Origin: an uncultured Oscillospiraceae bacterium | GTDB taxonomy: Bacteria > Bacillota > Clostridia > Oscillospirales > Oscillospiraceae | Assembly: GCA_934572465.1 (NCBI GenBank) | Contig: CAKTLG010000001.1 | Coordinates: forward strand, 62,001 to 126,000 | DNA: 64,000 bases | Direction: 5' to 3' | Part shown: in pieces, positions 33,333 through 41,205 of the stretch | Layout: each line of letters begins with the position of its first letter | Position numbering within the stretch: position 1 is the first letter of the stretch | Notes under the pieces: model-generated | Seen by the model: the letters and a program-made list of their open reading frames with translations, nothing else | Databases searched by the model: none | What the model was told of the DNA's origin: nothing | Translations under genes and position numbers: made by a program

Positions 33333-34262
33333 ATGAAAGCGGCACTGGTCATCATGGCGGCGGGCATGGGCTCGCGTTACGGCGGCAGCAAGCAGGTGGA
33401 CGGGATCGGCCCCCACGGCGAGATCCTGATGGAATATTCGATCTACGACGCGCTGCGCGCGGGCTTCACCAAGGTGGTCTTCATCATCAAGCCCGATATG
33501 CGCGAGCTGATGCACACGCTTGTCGGCGAGCGGCTCGAAAAGCGCAGAACGGCGGACGGCGCGCCCGTCGAGGTCTGCTATGCGTATCAGGACTTTTCAA
33601 GCGTACCGGACTTCTACACCGTGCCAAAAGAGCGCGTCAAGCCGTTCGGCACGGTCCACGCGCTGCTGTGCGCGAAGGAGTGCGTGTGCGAGCCGTTCGT
33701 CGTCATCAACGCCGACGATTATTACGGCGCGGACGCGTTCAAAACGATCTATGCCGAGCTTTCGAGGCTCGCCGCGAGCGGCGAGGGCACGATGGTCGGC
33801 TACAGTCTGGTCAACACCGTCAGCGAGCACGGCACGGTCACGCGCGGCGTGTGCCATGTGGACGAGCACGGGATGCTTGACCGCGTGGTGGAGACGTTCC
33901 GCCTGAAGCCCTGCGCCGACGGGCAGATCCACGACCTGCAGGACGACGGCGACGGCCCCGTCTACGCGCCCGAGACGCCGGTGTCGATGAACTTCTGGGG
34001 CTTTACGCCGTGGCTCTTTGAAAAGCTGGAGGAATACTTCCACGCGTTCCTCCGCGCCCTCGCGCCGGACAGCATCAAGGCCGAGTGCCTGCTGCCGAGC
34101 ATGGTCGGCGAGCTGATTGACCGCGGCGAGCTGCGCGTCTCGGTGCTGCATTCAAACGCGCGCTGGTTCGGCATGACCTATCACGAGGATAAGGAAATGG
34201 TGCAGCGCGAGCTCAAAAAGCTGCACGACGCGGGCGTGTATCCCGCGACGCTGCGCGAATAA
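33333..34262 (+). CDS. Sugar-phosphate nucleotidyltransferase family protein
   Basis: A 309-residue cytosolic protein. The N-terminal VIMAAGMGSRYGGSKQ is the nucleotide-binding G-x-G-x-R-x-G-G-x-K signature of NTP transferases. VINADDYYGADAF supplies the metal-binding Asp residues. The C-terminal half does not show a LbH acyltransferase fold. The products of such enzymes are nucleotide-sugars or nucleotide-polyols for envelope polymers; the specific substrate is unknown. AAGGAGG sets the start at 33333. Confidence 0.83.
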   Translation: MKAALVIMAAGMGSRYGGSKQVDGIGPHGEILMEYSIYDALRAGFTKVVFIIKPDMRELMHTLVGERLEKRRTADGAPVEVCYAYQDFSSVPDFYTVPKERVKPFGTVHALLCAKECVCEPFVVINADDYYGADAFKTIYAELSRLAASGEGTMVGYSLVNTVSEHGTVTRGVCHVDEHGMLDRVVETFRLKPCADGQIHDLQDDGDGPVYAPETPVSMNFWGFTPWLFEKLEEYFHAFLRALAPDSIKAECLLPSMVGELIDRGELRVSVLHSNARWFGMTYHEDKEMVQRELKKLHDAGVYPATLRE

Positions 34263-34279
34263 ATGAAGAAAAGCCGCCG

Positions 34280-34304
34280 CCTCCGGACATACTAAGTCCG
34301 GAGG
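34280..34304 (+). promoter_or_regulatory. Hairpin that buries the Shine-Dalgarno of the 79-residue gene
   Basis: CCTCCGGAC (34280-34288) pairs perfectly with GTCCGGAGG (34296-34304) around ATACTAA. The ribosome-binding sequence GGAGGTGA starts at 34300, so its core is inside the stem and nine bases from the ATG at 34314. There is no T run, so this is not a normal terminator. A translational switch is inferred. Confidence 0.65.
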
Positions 34305-34313
34305 TGAGCTTTT

Positions 34314-34553
34314 ATGCGAAAGGACATGGGACTGCCGCGCGATCTGATGCCGATGCTCAAGGCGCGCTTCGGCCAGCCGGACGACTGCGCGGATCTCGTC
34401 AACAAGTACGGCACCTACAACATCCAGCCGACGTCCGACACGGAGAACGTGTTCCCGCTCATCGCGCCGGGGCTTCCCGAGCAGTGGAAGCGCATGGCCA
34501 TCGGAAAGAACGAGCTGGAGCGCTTCAACGGCGCGGAGCTGCCGCCGCAATAG
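34314..34553 (+). CDS. Small conserved-looking protein of unknown function
   Basis: A 79-residue soluble protein with no membrane segment, rich in Pro and charged residues, with a notable motif YGTYNIQPTSDTENVFP. I do not recognise a domain. Coding status is supported by an ideal ribosome-binding site (GGAGGTGA, nine-base spacing), a strong terminator directly after it and codon use like its neighbours. It begins 51 bases after the nucleotidyltransferase, so may share its transcript. Translation should depend on melting of the hairpin at 34280-34304. Confidence 0.7.
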   Translation: MRKDMGLPRDLMPMLKARFGQPDDCADLVNKYGTYNIQPTSDTENVFPLIAPGLPEQWKRMAIGKNELERFNGAELPPQ

Positions 34554-34556
34554 GAA

Positions 34557-34586
34557 AAAGAGGAGGGCAATATTGCCCTCCTCTTT
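34557..34586. terminator. Terminator after the 79-residue gene
   Basis: A 14-bp perfect palindromic stem (34557-34570 with 34573-34586) is followed by TTCCGCTTTT, directly after the stop codon. Confidence 0.88.
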
Positions 34587-34766
34587 CCGCTTTTGAAGCA
34601 CGTTTTTGTGCAACTTTTCATCGGCATTTTTCAAGAAGAGTCAGCCTGCACAAAAAGAAAAGTGGCAAAATGGAGAAATTTATTACTGGTATACAAATTG
34701 CGGGGCTGACTGGCACTTGCTTTATCGGCGAAAAGAAGTAAAGTATTTGATAAGAGCATTTGCCTC

Positions 34767-34795
34767 AAAATCGGCTGTGAGAGAGGCCGGTTTTT
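34767..34795 (+). terminator. Leader terminator/attenuator before the YjiH-type gene
   Basis: AAAATCGGC pairs with GCCGGTTTT around ten bases and ends in five T, only 43 bases before the start codon of the next gene. The preceding AT-rich leader also holds AGTCAGCC (34639-34646), complementary to GGCTGACT (34704-34711). Between terminator and gene there is little room for another promoter, so attenuation is possible. Confidence 0.5.
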
Positions 34796-34838
34796 GGGCA
34801 CAGCTCACAATAAATCACAATAAAAAGGAGGAGAGAGA

Positions 34839-36203
34839 ATGGAAACCAAAAGCAATGCCAAATTAAAGGCTCTGTTTATCATTCCATCTGTCATCGGCGT
34901 TATCCTGTTCATGATCCCGGTCAAGAACTCGGCGGGCGACTGGACCGTTGTGGTCAAGATCATCGCCGACATCATCGCGGGCGCCATCGGCGGCTTCCTG
35001 CCGCTTCTGTGCGTCATCATCCTGACGATCTCCGCCATCATGGCGCTGATCTCCCTGGCAAAGCCCAAGTTCATCATGGACAGCGACATTATGAGAGAGT
35101 GCTTCGCCTGCAAGCCAATCTGGATCGTTGTCCGCGTGCTGGCCGCCATCTTCGTGTGGCTCACCTATCTCGGTGTGGGCGAGGAAGACGTGGGTCTCGT
35201 CGGTATGATCACCGGCGGCGGTCAGGGCGGCTTTGTCCTCTATGACCTGCTCACCACGCTCGTCATCATCTTCGTCATCGCGGCGCTGCTGCTGCCGCTG
35301 CTGCTCGACTTCGGCCTGCTCGAATTCGTCGGCGCGCTGCTCACCAAGGTCATGCGTCCCCTCTTCAAGGTTCCCGGCCGTGCTGCGGTCGACTGCATCA
35401 CCTCCTGGATCGGCGACGGTACGCTGGGCGTTATGCTCACCTGCAACCAGTATGAGGGCGGCTACTACTCCGCCAAGGAGGCCAGCATCATCGCGACGCT
35501 GTTCTCCGCCGTTTCCATTACCTTTACCCTCGTCGTTCTCGATACGGTCGGTATGCTCGATTACTTCGGCATTTACTACCTGATCGTCTGCTTCGTCGGT
35601 ATCGTCTGCGCGATCATCTGCCCGTATCTCTATCCTCTGCGCAACAAGCCCAATACTTATCTGGTCGAAGGCAAGGCCGCGCCCGACACGCTCCCCGAGG
35701 GCTACAAGAGCAACTACGAGTACGGCATGGATCTCGCCATGAAGCGCGTCGCCGAGCATAAGGGCGTCGGCGAGTTCTTCAAGAGCGGCGCCAAGAACGC
35801 CTGCAGCATGTGGTTCGGCGTTCTGCCCTCCGTTATGGCTATCGGCACCGTCGCCCTGATTCTTGCGAACTTCACTCCGATCTTCGATTATCTGGGCCTG
35901 CCGTTCCGTCCCCTGCTCCAGCTGCTCGGCGTGCCCGAGGCTGAGGCGGTCGCTTCCACGATGATCGTCGGCTTCACCGACATGCTGACCCCCGCCATCC
36001 TGATCGCGGAGTCCACCAGCGAGATGGCAAAGTTCATCGTCGCGGTCGTTTCCGTTACGCAGGTCCTCTATCTCTCCGAGGTCGGCGGTCTGATCCTCGG
36101 CTCCAAGCTTCCTCTCAACATCTGGGAGCTGTTCGTGATCTTCCTTGAGCGCACCATCATCAGCCTTCTCATCGTCTGCCCGATCGCACACCTGATGTTC
36201 TGA
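34839..36203 (+). CDS. YjiH-family membrane protein with nucleoside-recognition (Gate) domains
   Basis: A 454-residue integral membrane protein with about ten hydrophobic segments. It carries two Gate/nucleoside-recognition-like motifs (GRAAVDCITSWIGDGTLGVML and the later GFTDMLTPAILIAESTSEM region), as in YjiH proteins. Transport is likely but the substrate is unproven. It sits with arcA, argR and ornithine carbamoyltransferase, so arginine/ornithine or a related metabolite is a candidate. The start follows AAGGAGGAGAG. A terminator-like leader hairpin may regulate it. Codons here use more T-ending forms than upstream genes, as expected for a highly expressed gene. Confidence 0.78.
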   Translation: METKSNAKLKALFIIPSVIGVILFMIPVKNSAGDWTVVVKIIADIIAGAIGGFLPLLCVIILTISAIMALISLAKPKFIMDSDIMRECFACKPIWIVVRVLAAIFVWLTYLGVGEEDVGLVGMITGGGQGGFVLYDLLTTLVIIFVIAALLLPLLLDFGLLEFVGALLTKVMRPLFKVPGRAAVDCITSWIGDGTLGVMLTCNQYEGGYYSAKEASIIATLFSAVSITFTLVVLDTVGMLDYFGIYYLIVCFVGIVCAIICPYLYPLRNKPNTYLVEGKAAPDTLPEGYKSNYEYGMDLAMKRVAEHKGVGEFFKSGAKNACSMWFGVLPSVMAIGTVALILANFTPIFDYLGLPFRPLLQLLGVPEAEAVASTMIVGFTDMLTPAILIAESTSEMAKFIVAVVSVTQVLYLSEVGGLILGSKLPLNIWELFVIFLERTIISLLIVCPIAHLMF

Positions 36204-36240
36204 TTGGCAAGCGGCTGAAAAACGCTTGAAAAGCAATAAA

Positions 36241-36273
36241 AAACCGGAGACGCGCCAGCGTCTCCGGTTTTTT
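36241..36273 (+). terminator. Terminator after the YjiH-type gene
   Basis: AAACCGGAGACGC pairs perfectly with GCGTCTCCGGTTT around GCCA and ends in a T run. Confidence 0.93.
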
Positions 36274-36426
36274 GCGGCAAGCAAATGGTTTTTTATCCGT
36301 TTGGCGCAAATGCACAAAAATGTCTGTACAAAATCCGTTTGCATGTGGTAAAATGACAGATGAGAGAGCGGCCTGCTGCATAGAGGGACGCGCTGCGCGT
36401 CCGCAGGCAAAGGAGAGAAGAGACCC

Positions 36427-37914
36427 ATGAATATCAGGATCGACAAGGCGTCGAAGGTGCCCGTTTACCTTCAGATCGCCGATCAGATCAAATCGCAGAT
36501 CATCAGCGGCGCGCTGCCGAGGGCGAGCGCGCTGCCGAGCGAGCGCGCCCTTGCGCAGCTTTTGGACGTGCACCGCAACACGGTCGTCAAGGCCTACAGC
36601 GAGCTCAAGAGCGACGCGTGGATTGAGTCGCGTCAGGGCGTGGGCTATGTTGTGGCTGCGTCCACCGCGGAAAGGGAGCCGGACGCGGAGACCGGCGGCG
36701 ACGGCGCGCCCGTTCTCGGCCGCGTGAACTGGGTCGGCGAGGTCGCGGACAAATATCTCGACATGGAGAAGACCTTCGACGATCTGTTCCAGCGCTTCAC
36801 CGACGAGAGCCGCTATTCCCTCGGCAGCGGCATCGCCGCGCGCGACGTGTTCTCGCCTGAGCGCGTGGCGCGCGATATTGCCTCGCTCGTCACCGGCAGC
36901 GGCCCGTGCCAGTATTTTTTCAGCCCCTACAAGGGCGACCGCGCCCTGCGGCAGAAGCTGGTCTCCTTCCTCGGCACCAAGGGCATCCGCGCCTCCTCCG
37001 GCGAGATCCAGATCCTCTCCGAGACGAATCAGGCGCTGGACTTTATCGTCACGCTCCTTGTCAAGCCGGGCGACAGCGTGGTGATGGAGGAGCCGGTGCA
37101 TCCGGATATGTCCCGCGCGATGGAGCTGGCGGGTGCAAAGATCCTGACCGTGCCTGTCGACGAGGACGGCATGAACTGCGAGGTGCTGGAAAACCTGCTG
37201 AATAACACCCGCCCGCGCCTGATCTTTGTCAACTCGAGCTTTCACGATCCCACGGGCAGCATCCTCTCGCTCGAGCGGCGCAAGCGTCTGGTGGAGCTTT
37301 CCAACATCTACCGCGTGCCGATCATCGAGGAGGACGCGGCGAGCGAGCTGAGCTACGAGGGAGAAAGGCTCCCGCCGATCAAGGCGTTTGACACGATGGG
37401 CAACGTGATCTACATCTATTCCTTTTCGCTCACGTTCGTGCCGGGGCTGAGCCTTGCGTTCGTCGTGGGCAACCGCGACTTTATCCGCGCGATGAGCTAC
37501 CTTGTCTCCGTGCGGCTGATGGCCTCGGACTGGCTGACGCAGAAGCTGCTCGGCATGTATCTGGACGACGGCAGCTACTATACGGCGCTGGGCGCCTTCC
37601 GCGCCGCCTATCACCGCAAGCGCGACCTTGTGTGCCGCAGGCTTGACGAGATGGCGCCGCTCGGCGTGCGCTACCAAAGGCCGAAGGGCGGCATATACGT
37701 CTGGTGCCAGCTGCCGGACGGGGTGGACAGCAAGAGCTTTATCAGCCGCGCCTACAACATGGGCGTTACGCTGATCCCCGGGCATGTGTTCTACCCCTTC
37801 AAAAACGGTGGACGCGACCATATCCGCATCAACTACTCCTATGAATCGGAGGAGCGGCTCGCGCGCGGCATGGACGTATTGCGCAAAGCGCTGGAAGAAG
37901 AGCTGGAGGAGTAA
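36427..37914 (+). CDS. MocR-type GntR regulator with a degenerate aminotransferase-like domain
   Basis: Residues 1-70 form a GntR winged helix (PSERALAQLLDVHRNTVVKAYSEL). Residues about 120-490 form a fold type I aminotransferase domain. In MocR regulators this domain binds PLP through Lys in SFSK; here the motif is YSFSLTFVPGLSLAF, with Leu335 in place of Lys and Ser342 in place of the usual Arg. The DDY motif that contacts the PLP ring is EEDAASE. The domain is otherwise intact and the frame full-length (495 residues), so it may sense something other than PLP. ATCCGTTTG occurs twice upstream (36295 and 36333) as a possible direct-repeat site. It precedes arcA by 185 bases. Confidence 0.87.
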   Translation: MNIRIDKASKVPVYLQIADQIKSQIISGALPRASALPSERALAQLLDVHRNTVVKAYSELKSDAWIESRQGVGYVVAASTAEREPDAETGGDGAPVLGRVNWVGEVADKYLDMEKTFDDLFQRFTDESRYSLGSGIAARDVFSPERVARDIASLVTGSGPCQYFFSPYKGDRALRQKLVSFLGTKGIRASSGEIQILSETNQALDFIVTLLVKPGDSVVMEEPVHPDMSRAMELAGAKILTVPVDEDGMNCEVLENLLNNTRPRLIFVNSSFHDPTGSILSLERRKRLVELSNIYRVPIIEEDAASELSYEGERLPPIKAFDTMGNVIYIYSFSLTFVPGLSLAFVVGNRDFIRAMSYLVSVRLMASDWLTQKLLGMYLDDGSYYTALGAFRAAYHRKRDLVCRRLDEMAPLGVRYQRPKGGIYVWCQLPDGVDSKSFISRAYNMGVTLIPGHVFYPFKNGGRDHIRINYSYESEERLARGMDVLRKALEEELEE

Positions 37915-37946
37915 CTGGCACGCGAAATACGCACAGCGCTGATACA

Positions 37947-37974
37947 TTACAAGTCCCGCGCGCGGGCGTATACT
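37947..37974 (+). promoter_or_regulatory. Candidate arcA promoter
   Basis: TTACAA (37947-37952) and TATACT (37969-37974) are spaced by 16 bp, about 125 bases before the arcA start. A long leader follows in which no riboswitch was recognised. Confidence 0.55.
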
Positions 37975-38099
37975 TTAGCATGGAAATACAGAAAAGCGAC
38001 CGCGGGCCGCGCGGCGCTTTGGCCGCCGGCCAAACAAATACATAGAGGGATGCACGGGCGGTTTGAGAGAGCCGCCGGCATTCCGGGAAGGAATCCGCC

Positions 38100-39320
38100 A
38101 TGTATCCAGGCATTCATAATTTTTCCGAGATCGGTAAGCTCAACAAGGTGCTGCTGCACCGCCCGGGCGAGGAGCTGGAGGCGCTGACCCCCTCCACCCT
38201 CGGCAGACTTCTCTTTGATGATATTCCCTACCTCAAGATCGCACAGGAGGAGCACGATCACTTTGCCCAGATCCTGCGCGACAACGATGTCGAGGTTGTC
38301 TACTATGTCGACGAGGTCGCCAAGGCCATCTCCGATCCCGCCCACCAGATCCAGCTCGTCAACGACTTCCTCAACATCAGCAAGATCCACGCCAAGGGCC
38401 TGCGCGCCGCCATGACGAGCCTGCTGCTCGATATGCCGCCCAAGCAGATGGTCACGAAGCTCATCGCGGGCATCAAGCGCAGCGAGGTCGCGACGAAGGA
38501 GGCGACGTCCCTGATGGATCTGGTCGACGACGACTATCCGTTCGTTTCCGACCCGATGCCGAACCTCTACTTTACCCGCGATCCGGGCGCCTGCGTCGGC
38601 GAGGGCATCAACATCCACCGGATGCACACCCCCGCGCGCAAGCGCGAGAGCCTGCTGCTCAAGTACATGTTCCTCTACAACCGCGACTTTGCCACCTCTG
38701 AAAACAAGATGTGGTACGACCTGTCCGACAGCTACTCCATCGAGGGCGGCGACGTGCTCGTGCTCTCCAAGGATATCGTGGCCGTGGGCCTTTCCGAGCG
38801 CACCACCGTTTCCGGCGCGGAGAACTTTGCGCGCAACCTGCTGCAGAACTCCGGCTTCAAGAAGGTGCTGGCCTTCGATATCCCCGAGACCCGCGCGTTC
38901 ATGCACCTCGACACCGTTTTCACGATGGTCGACTACGACAAGTTCACCATCCATCCCGAGATCGAAGGCCCGCTCGGCGTCTACGAGATGATGCTCGACG
39001 AGCACGGCGAGCTGAAGTTCAACGCGGTCAAGGACGAGCTGGAGAAGATCCTCGCCCTTGAGCTCAAGCTCCCCGCGGTCGATCTGATCCGCTGCGGCGG
39101 CGGCGATCTGCTGGCAGCCCAGCGCGAGCAGTGGAACGACGGCTCGAACACGCTCTGCATCCGCCCGGGCACCGTCGTCACCTATGACCGCAACTATGTC
39201 ACCAACGACCTGCTTGCAAAGCACGGGCTGAACGTGCTGACCATGCCTTCGGCCGAGCTGTCGCGCGGCCGCGGCGGCCCGCGCTGTATGTCCTGCCCCG
39301 TCAACCGCGACGATCTGTAA
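38100..39320 (+). CDS. arcA: Arginine deiminase
   Basis: Hydrolyses arginine to citrulline and ammonia, the first step of the ATP-yielding arginine deiminase pathway. The 406-residue protein has the family's FTRDPGA, EGGDVLVLS and HLDTVFTMVD segments. The C-terminal GRGGPRCMSCPV contains the nucleophile Cys396. The start follows GGGAAGGAA. argR follows after about 100 bases, and a catabolic ornithine carbamoyltransferase is convergent with it. Carbamate kinase (arcC) is not in the window. Confidence 0.97.
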   Translation: MYPGIHNFSEIGKLNKVLLHRPGEELEALTPSTLGRLLFDDIPYLKIAQEEHDHFAQILRDNDVEVVYYVDEVAKAISDPAHQIQLVNDFLNISKIHAKGLRAAMTSLLLDMPPKQMVTKLIAGIKRSEVATKEATSLMDLVDDDYPFVSDPMPNLYFTRDPGACVGEGINIHRMHTPARKRESLLLKYMFLYNRDFATSENKMWYDLSDSYSIEGGDVLVLSKDIVAVGLSERTTVSGAENFARNLLQNSGFKKVLAFDIPETRAFMHLDTVFTMVDYDKFTIHPEIEGPLGVYEMMLDEHGELKFNAVKDELEKILALELKLPAVDLIRCGGGDLLAAQREQWNDGSNTLCIRPGTVVTYDRNYVTNDLLAKHGLNVLTMPSAELSRGRGGPRCMSCPVNRDDL

Positions 39321-39422
39321 GCCTCGCGGGCGGGACGGCGTTTCCGTCCCGCCGCTTTGTCCCTTGCACGAACACACGGCGCGCCATGCGTGGCCGCGCC
39401 GAGCATGGGGAGGGGTCGGATC

Positions 39423-39875
39423 GTGAAGACCAAACGACAGGAAAAGATCCTCGAGCTGATCGAAAAGTATGACATCGAAACGCAGGAGGAGTTGATCGCG
39501 CGTCTGGCGGAGTGCGGCATCGAGAGCAAGCAGACGACCGTTTCGCGCGACATCAAGGAGCTTTATCTCTACAAGGAGCCGTGCGGCGGCGGACGCAGCC
39601 GCTACGCCATCTCCGGCAAGGCGAACCATATCGACAACGGCAGGCGCCTGCGGCTGATCCTCAGCGAGTGCAGCGTGAGCGTGGACTGCGCCGGTATCGT
39701 CACCGTGCTCAAAACGCTGCCGGGACTTGCCGACGCGGCGGGCGCCGCGCTCGACGCGCTGCATCTTCCGCAGATGCTCGGCTGCATCTCGGGCAACGAC
39801 TCTGTGGCGCTTATCGCGCGCAGCGAGAGCGACGCGTGCTCGCTCTGCCGCGAGCTGGAGAAATACTGCAAGTAA
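39423..39875 (+). CDS. argR: Arginine repressor ArgR
   Basis: A 150-residue hexameric regulator that binds ARG boxes with arginine as corepressor. The N-terminal winged helix contains IETQEELIARL and SKQTTVSRDIKEL. The C-terminal domain has the arginine-binding GNDSVALIAR-like segment (LGCISGNDSVALIAR). Translation probably starts at GTG 39423 (VKTKRQEK) after GGGGAGGGG; the frame stays open to 39357 without a better site. Its place directly after arcA suggests it regulates the deiminase pathway, like ArcR/ArgR pairs in other Firmicutes. Confidence 0.94.
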   Translation: MKTKRQEKILELIEKYDIETQEELIARLAECGIESKQTTVSRDIKELYLYKEPCGGGRSRYAISGKANHIDNGRRLRLILSECSVSVDCAGIVTVLKTLPGLADAAGAALDALHLPQMLGCISGNDSVALIARSESDACSLCRELEKYCK

Positions 39876-39877
39876 AT

Positions 39878-39910
39878 AAAGGGCGAAGCGGATATCCGCT
39901 TCGCCCTTTT
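39878..39910 (+). terminator. Terminator of arcA-argR
   Basis: A perfect palindrome centred on GATATC (AAAGGGCGAAGCG with its complement) ends in TTTT, three bases past the argR stop. Confidence 0.9.
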
Positions 39911-39920
39911 CCCTATAAGC

Positions 39921-39959
39921 GCGCAAAAGCAAGCGGCTGCAAGCCGCTTGCTTTTGCGC
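39921..39959 (-). terminator. Terminator of the ornithine carbamoyltransferase gene
   Basis: A perfect 17-bp stem (39921-39937 with 39943-39959) with a TGCAA loop lies five bases past the stop codon of the minus-strand gene. Confidence 0.88.
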
Positions 39960-39964
39960 TTTGC

Positions 39965-40960
39965 TTAAACGTTGCCGATGGTGGCGACCATGACGGCCTT
40001 GATGGTGTGCATGCGGTTCTCCGCCTCGTCGAAGACCTTGGAGTTCGGGGAGAGGAAGACCTCGTCCGTGACCTCACGGATATCATAGCCCAGCTCCTTC
40101 TGAGAGGCGGCCATGGTGGTGTCGAAGTCGTGGAAGGAGGGCAGGCAGTGCAGGAAGATGCAGTCGCTGTTCTCGGTGGCCTTCATCACGTCGCCGGTGA
40201 CCTTGTAGGGAGTGAGCTGCTTCACGCGCTCGGGAATCTTGTCCTCCTCGCCCATGGAAGCCCAGATATCGGTGTAGAGAGCGTCGGCGCCCTTGAGCAG
40301 AGCCTTGTCCTCGCCGTACTCGACGACGGCGCCGGTCTCCTTGGCGACCTCGCGGCAATACTCCACGACGTCAGCGGCGGGAGCGAGCTCCTTCGGGCCC
40401 CAGCCGACATAGTGCATGCCGAGCTTGGCGCAGATGTACATCAGGCAGTAGGCCACGTTGTTGCGGGTATCGCCGCAGAAGACGAGCTTGCACTTGTTGA
40501 GGGGCTTTTTGGTGTTCTCCATCAGCGTGAGGATGTCGGCCAGCGCCTGGGTGGGGTGGTCAACGTCCGTCAGGCCGTTCCAGACGGGCACGCCCGCGTT
40601 GGCGGCGAGACCCTCGACGACCTTCTGGTCGTAGCCGCGGTACTCGATGCCGTCGAAGAAGCGGCCGAGGACCTTCGCAGTGTCGGCCATCGTTTCCTTC
40701 TTGCCCATCTGGGAGGACTTGGAATCGAGGAACGTGACGTGCGCGCCCTCGTCATAGGCGGCAACTTCGAACGCGCAGCGGGTGCGGGTGGAGGTCTTCT
40801 CGAACAGCAGGACGATGTTCTTGCCGGCGAGCAGATCGCCGCGGATACCGGCGCGCTTCTTCGCCTTCAGGTCGGCGGCGAGGTTGAGCATATAGCGGAT
40901 CTCATCGGGCGTGAAATCCTTCAGCGTGAGAAAAGAACGGCCTTTCAGATTAACGGGCAT
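39965..40960 (-). CDS. argF: Ornithine carbamoyltransferase
   Basis: Interconverts ornithine plus carbamoyl phosphate and citrulline. STRTRCAFE (residues 57-65) is the carbamoyl-phosphate loop, HPTQALADILT (about 133) is conserved, and HCLP (271-274) is the ornithine-site cysteine motif. The 331-residue length fits both anabolic ArgF and catabolic ArcB. Its place opposite arcA-argR makes a catabolic (arcB) role likely, but sequence alone cannot decide. AAGGAGG precedes the start, and the gene has its own promoter. Confidence 0.95.
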   Translation of the reverse strand: MPVNLKGRSFLTLKDFTPDEIRYMLNLAADLKAKKRAGIRGDLLAGKNIVLLFEKTSTRTRCAFEVAAYDEGAHVTFLDSKSSQMGKKETMADTAKVLGRFFDGIEYRGYDQKVVEGLAANAGVPVWNGLTDVDHPTQALADILTLMENTKKPLNKCKLVFCGDTRNNVAYCLMYICAKLGMHYVGWGPKELAPAADVVEYCREVAKETGAVVEYGEDKALLKGADALYTDIWASMGEEDKIPERVKQLTPYKVTGDVMKATENSDCIFLHCLPSFHDFDTTMAASQKELGYDIREVTDEVFLSPNSKVFDEAENRMHTIKAVMVATIGNV

Positions 40961-41025
40961 GGGGGTAGTCCTCCTTTATGTTTGTCTCATGATCTCTCAT
41001 AAAGCATCCAAAAAATGCTACCATA

Positions 41026-41053
41026 ATTATATCATTCTTGGTCAAAAAAGCAA
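41026..41053 (-). promoter_or_regulatory. Promoter of ornithine carbamoyltransferase
   Basis: On the minus strand, TTGCTT (41048-41053) and a perfect TATAAT (41026-41031) are spaced by 16 bp. No clear ARG box was found between promoter and gene. Confidence 0.65.
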
Positions 41054-41205
41054 GAGATTTCCAGCGTTCCCACGCCTTTGCGCGCGGCGCTGGACCACGC
41101 AAAAACGGGCGGTCTGGACTGCGGATAAAGCGGCGCAGGACGAAAAAAGCGGGCTTCCCTTCCGACGGGGATATGGTATACTGGGAGCAAAGAGGGGGGA
41201 TGGCC

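Noticed and set aside
34600-34838. Known riboswitch class before the YjiH-type gene
   Set aside because: I could not fit guanidine, purine, lysine or other familiar consensus elements; only a terminator-like stem is supported.
40961-41040. ARG box upstream of ornithine carbamoyltransferase
   Set aside because: No pair matching TNTGAATWWWWATTCANW could be found with acceptable mismatches.
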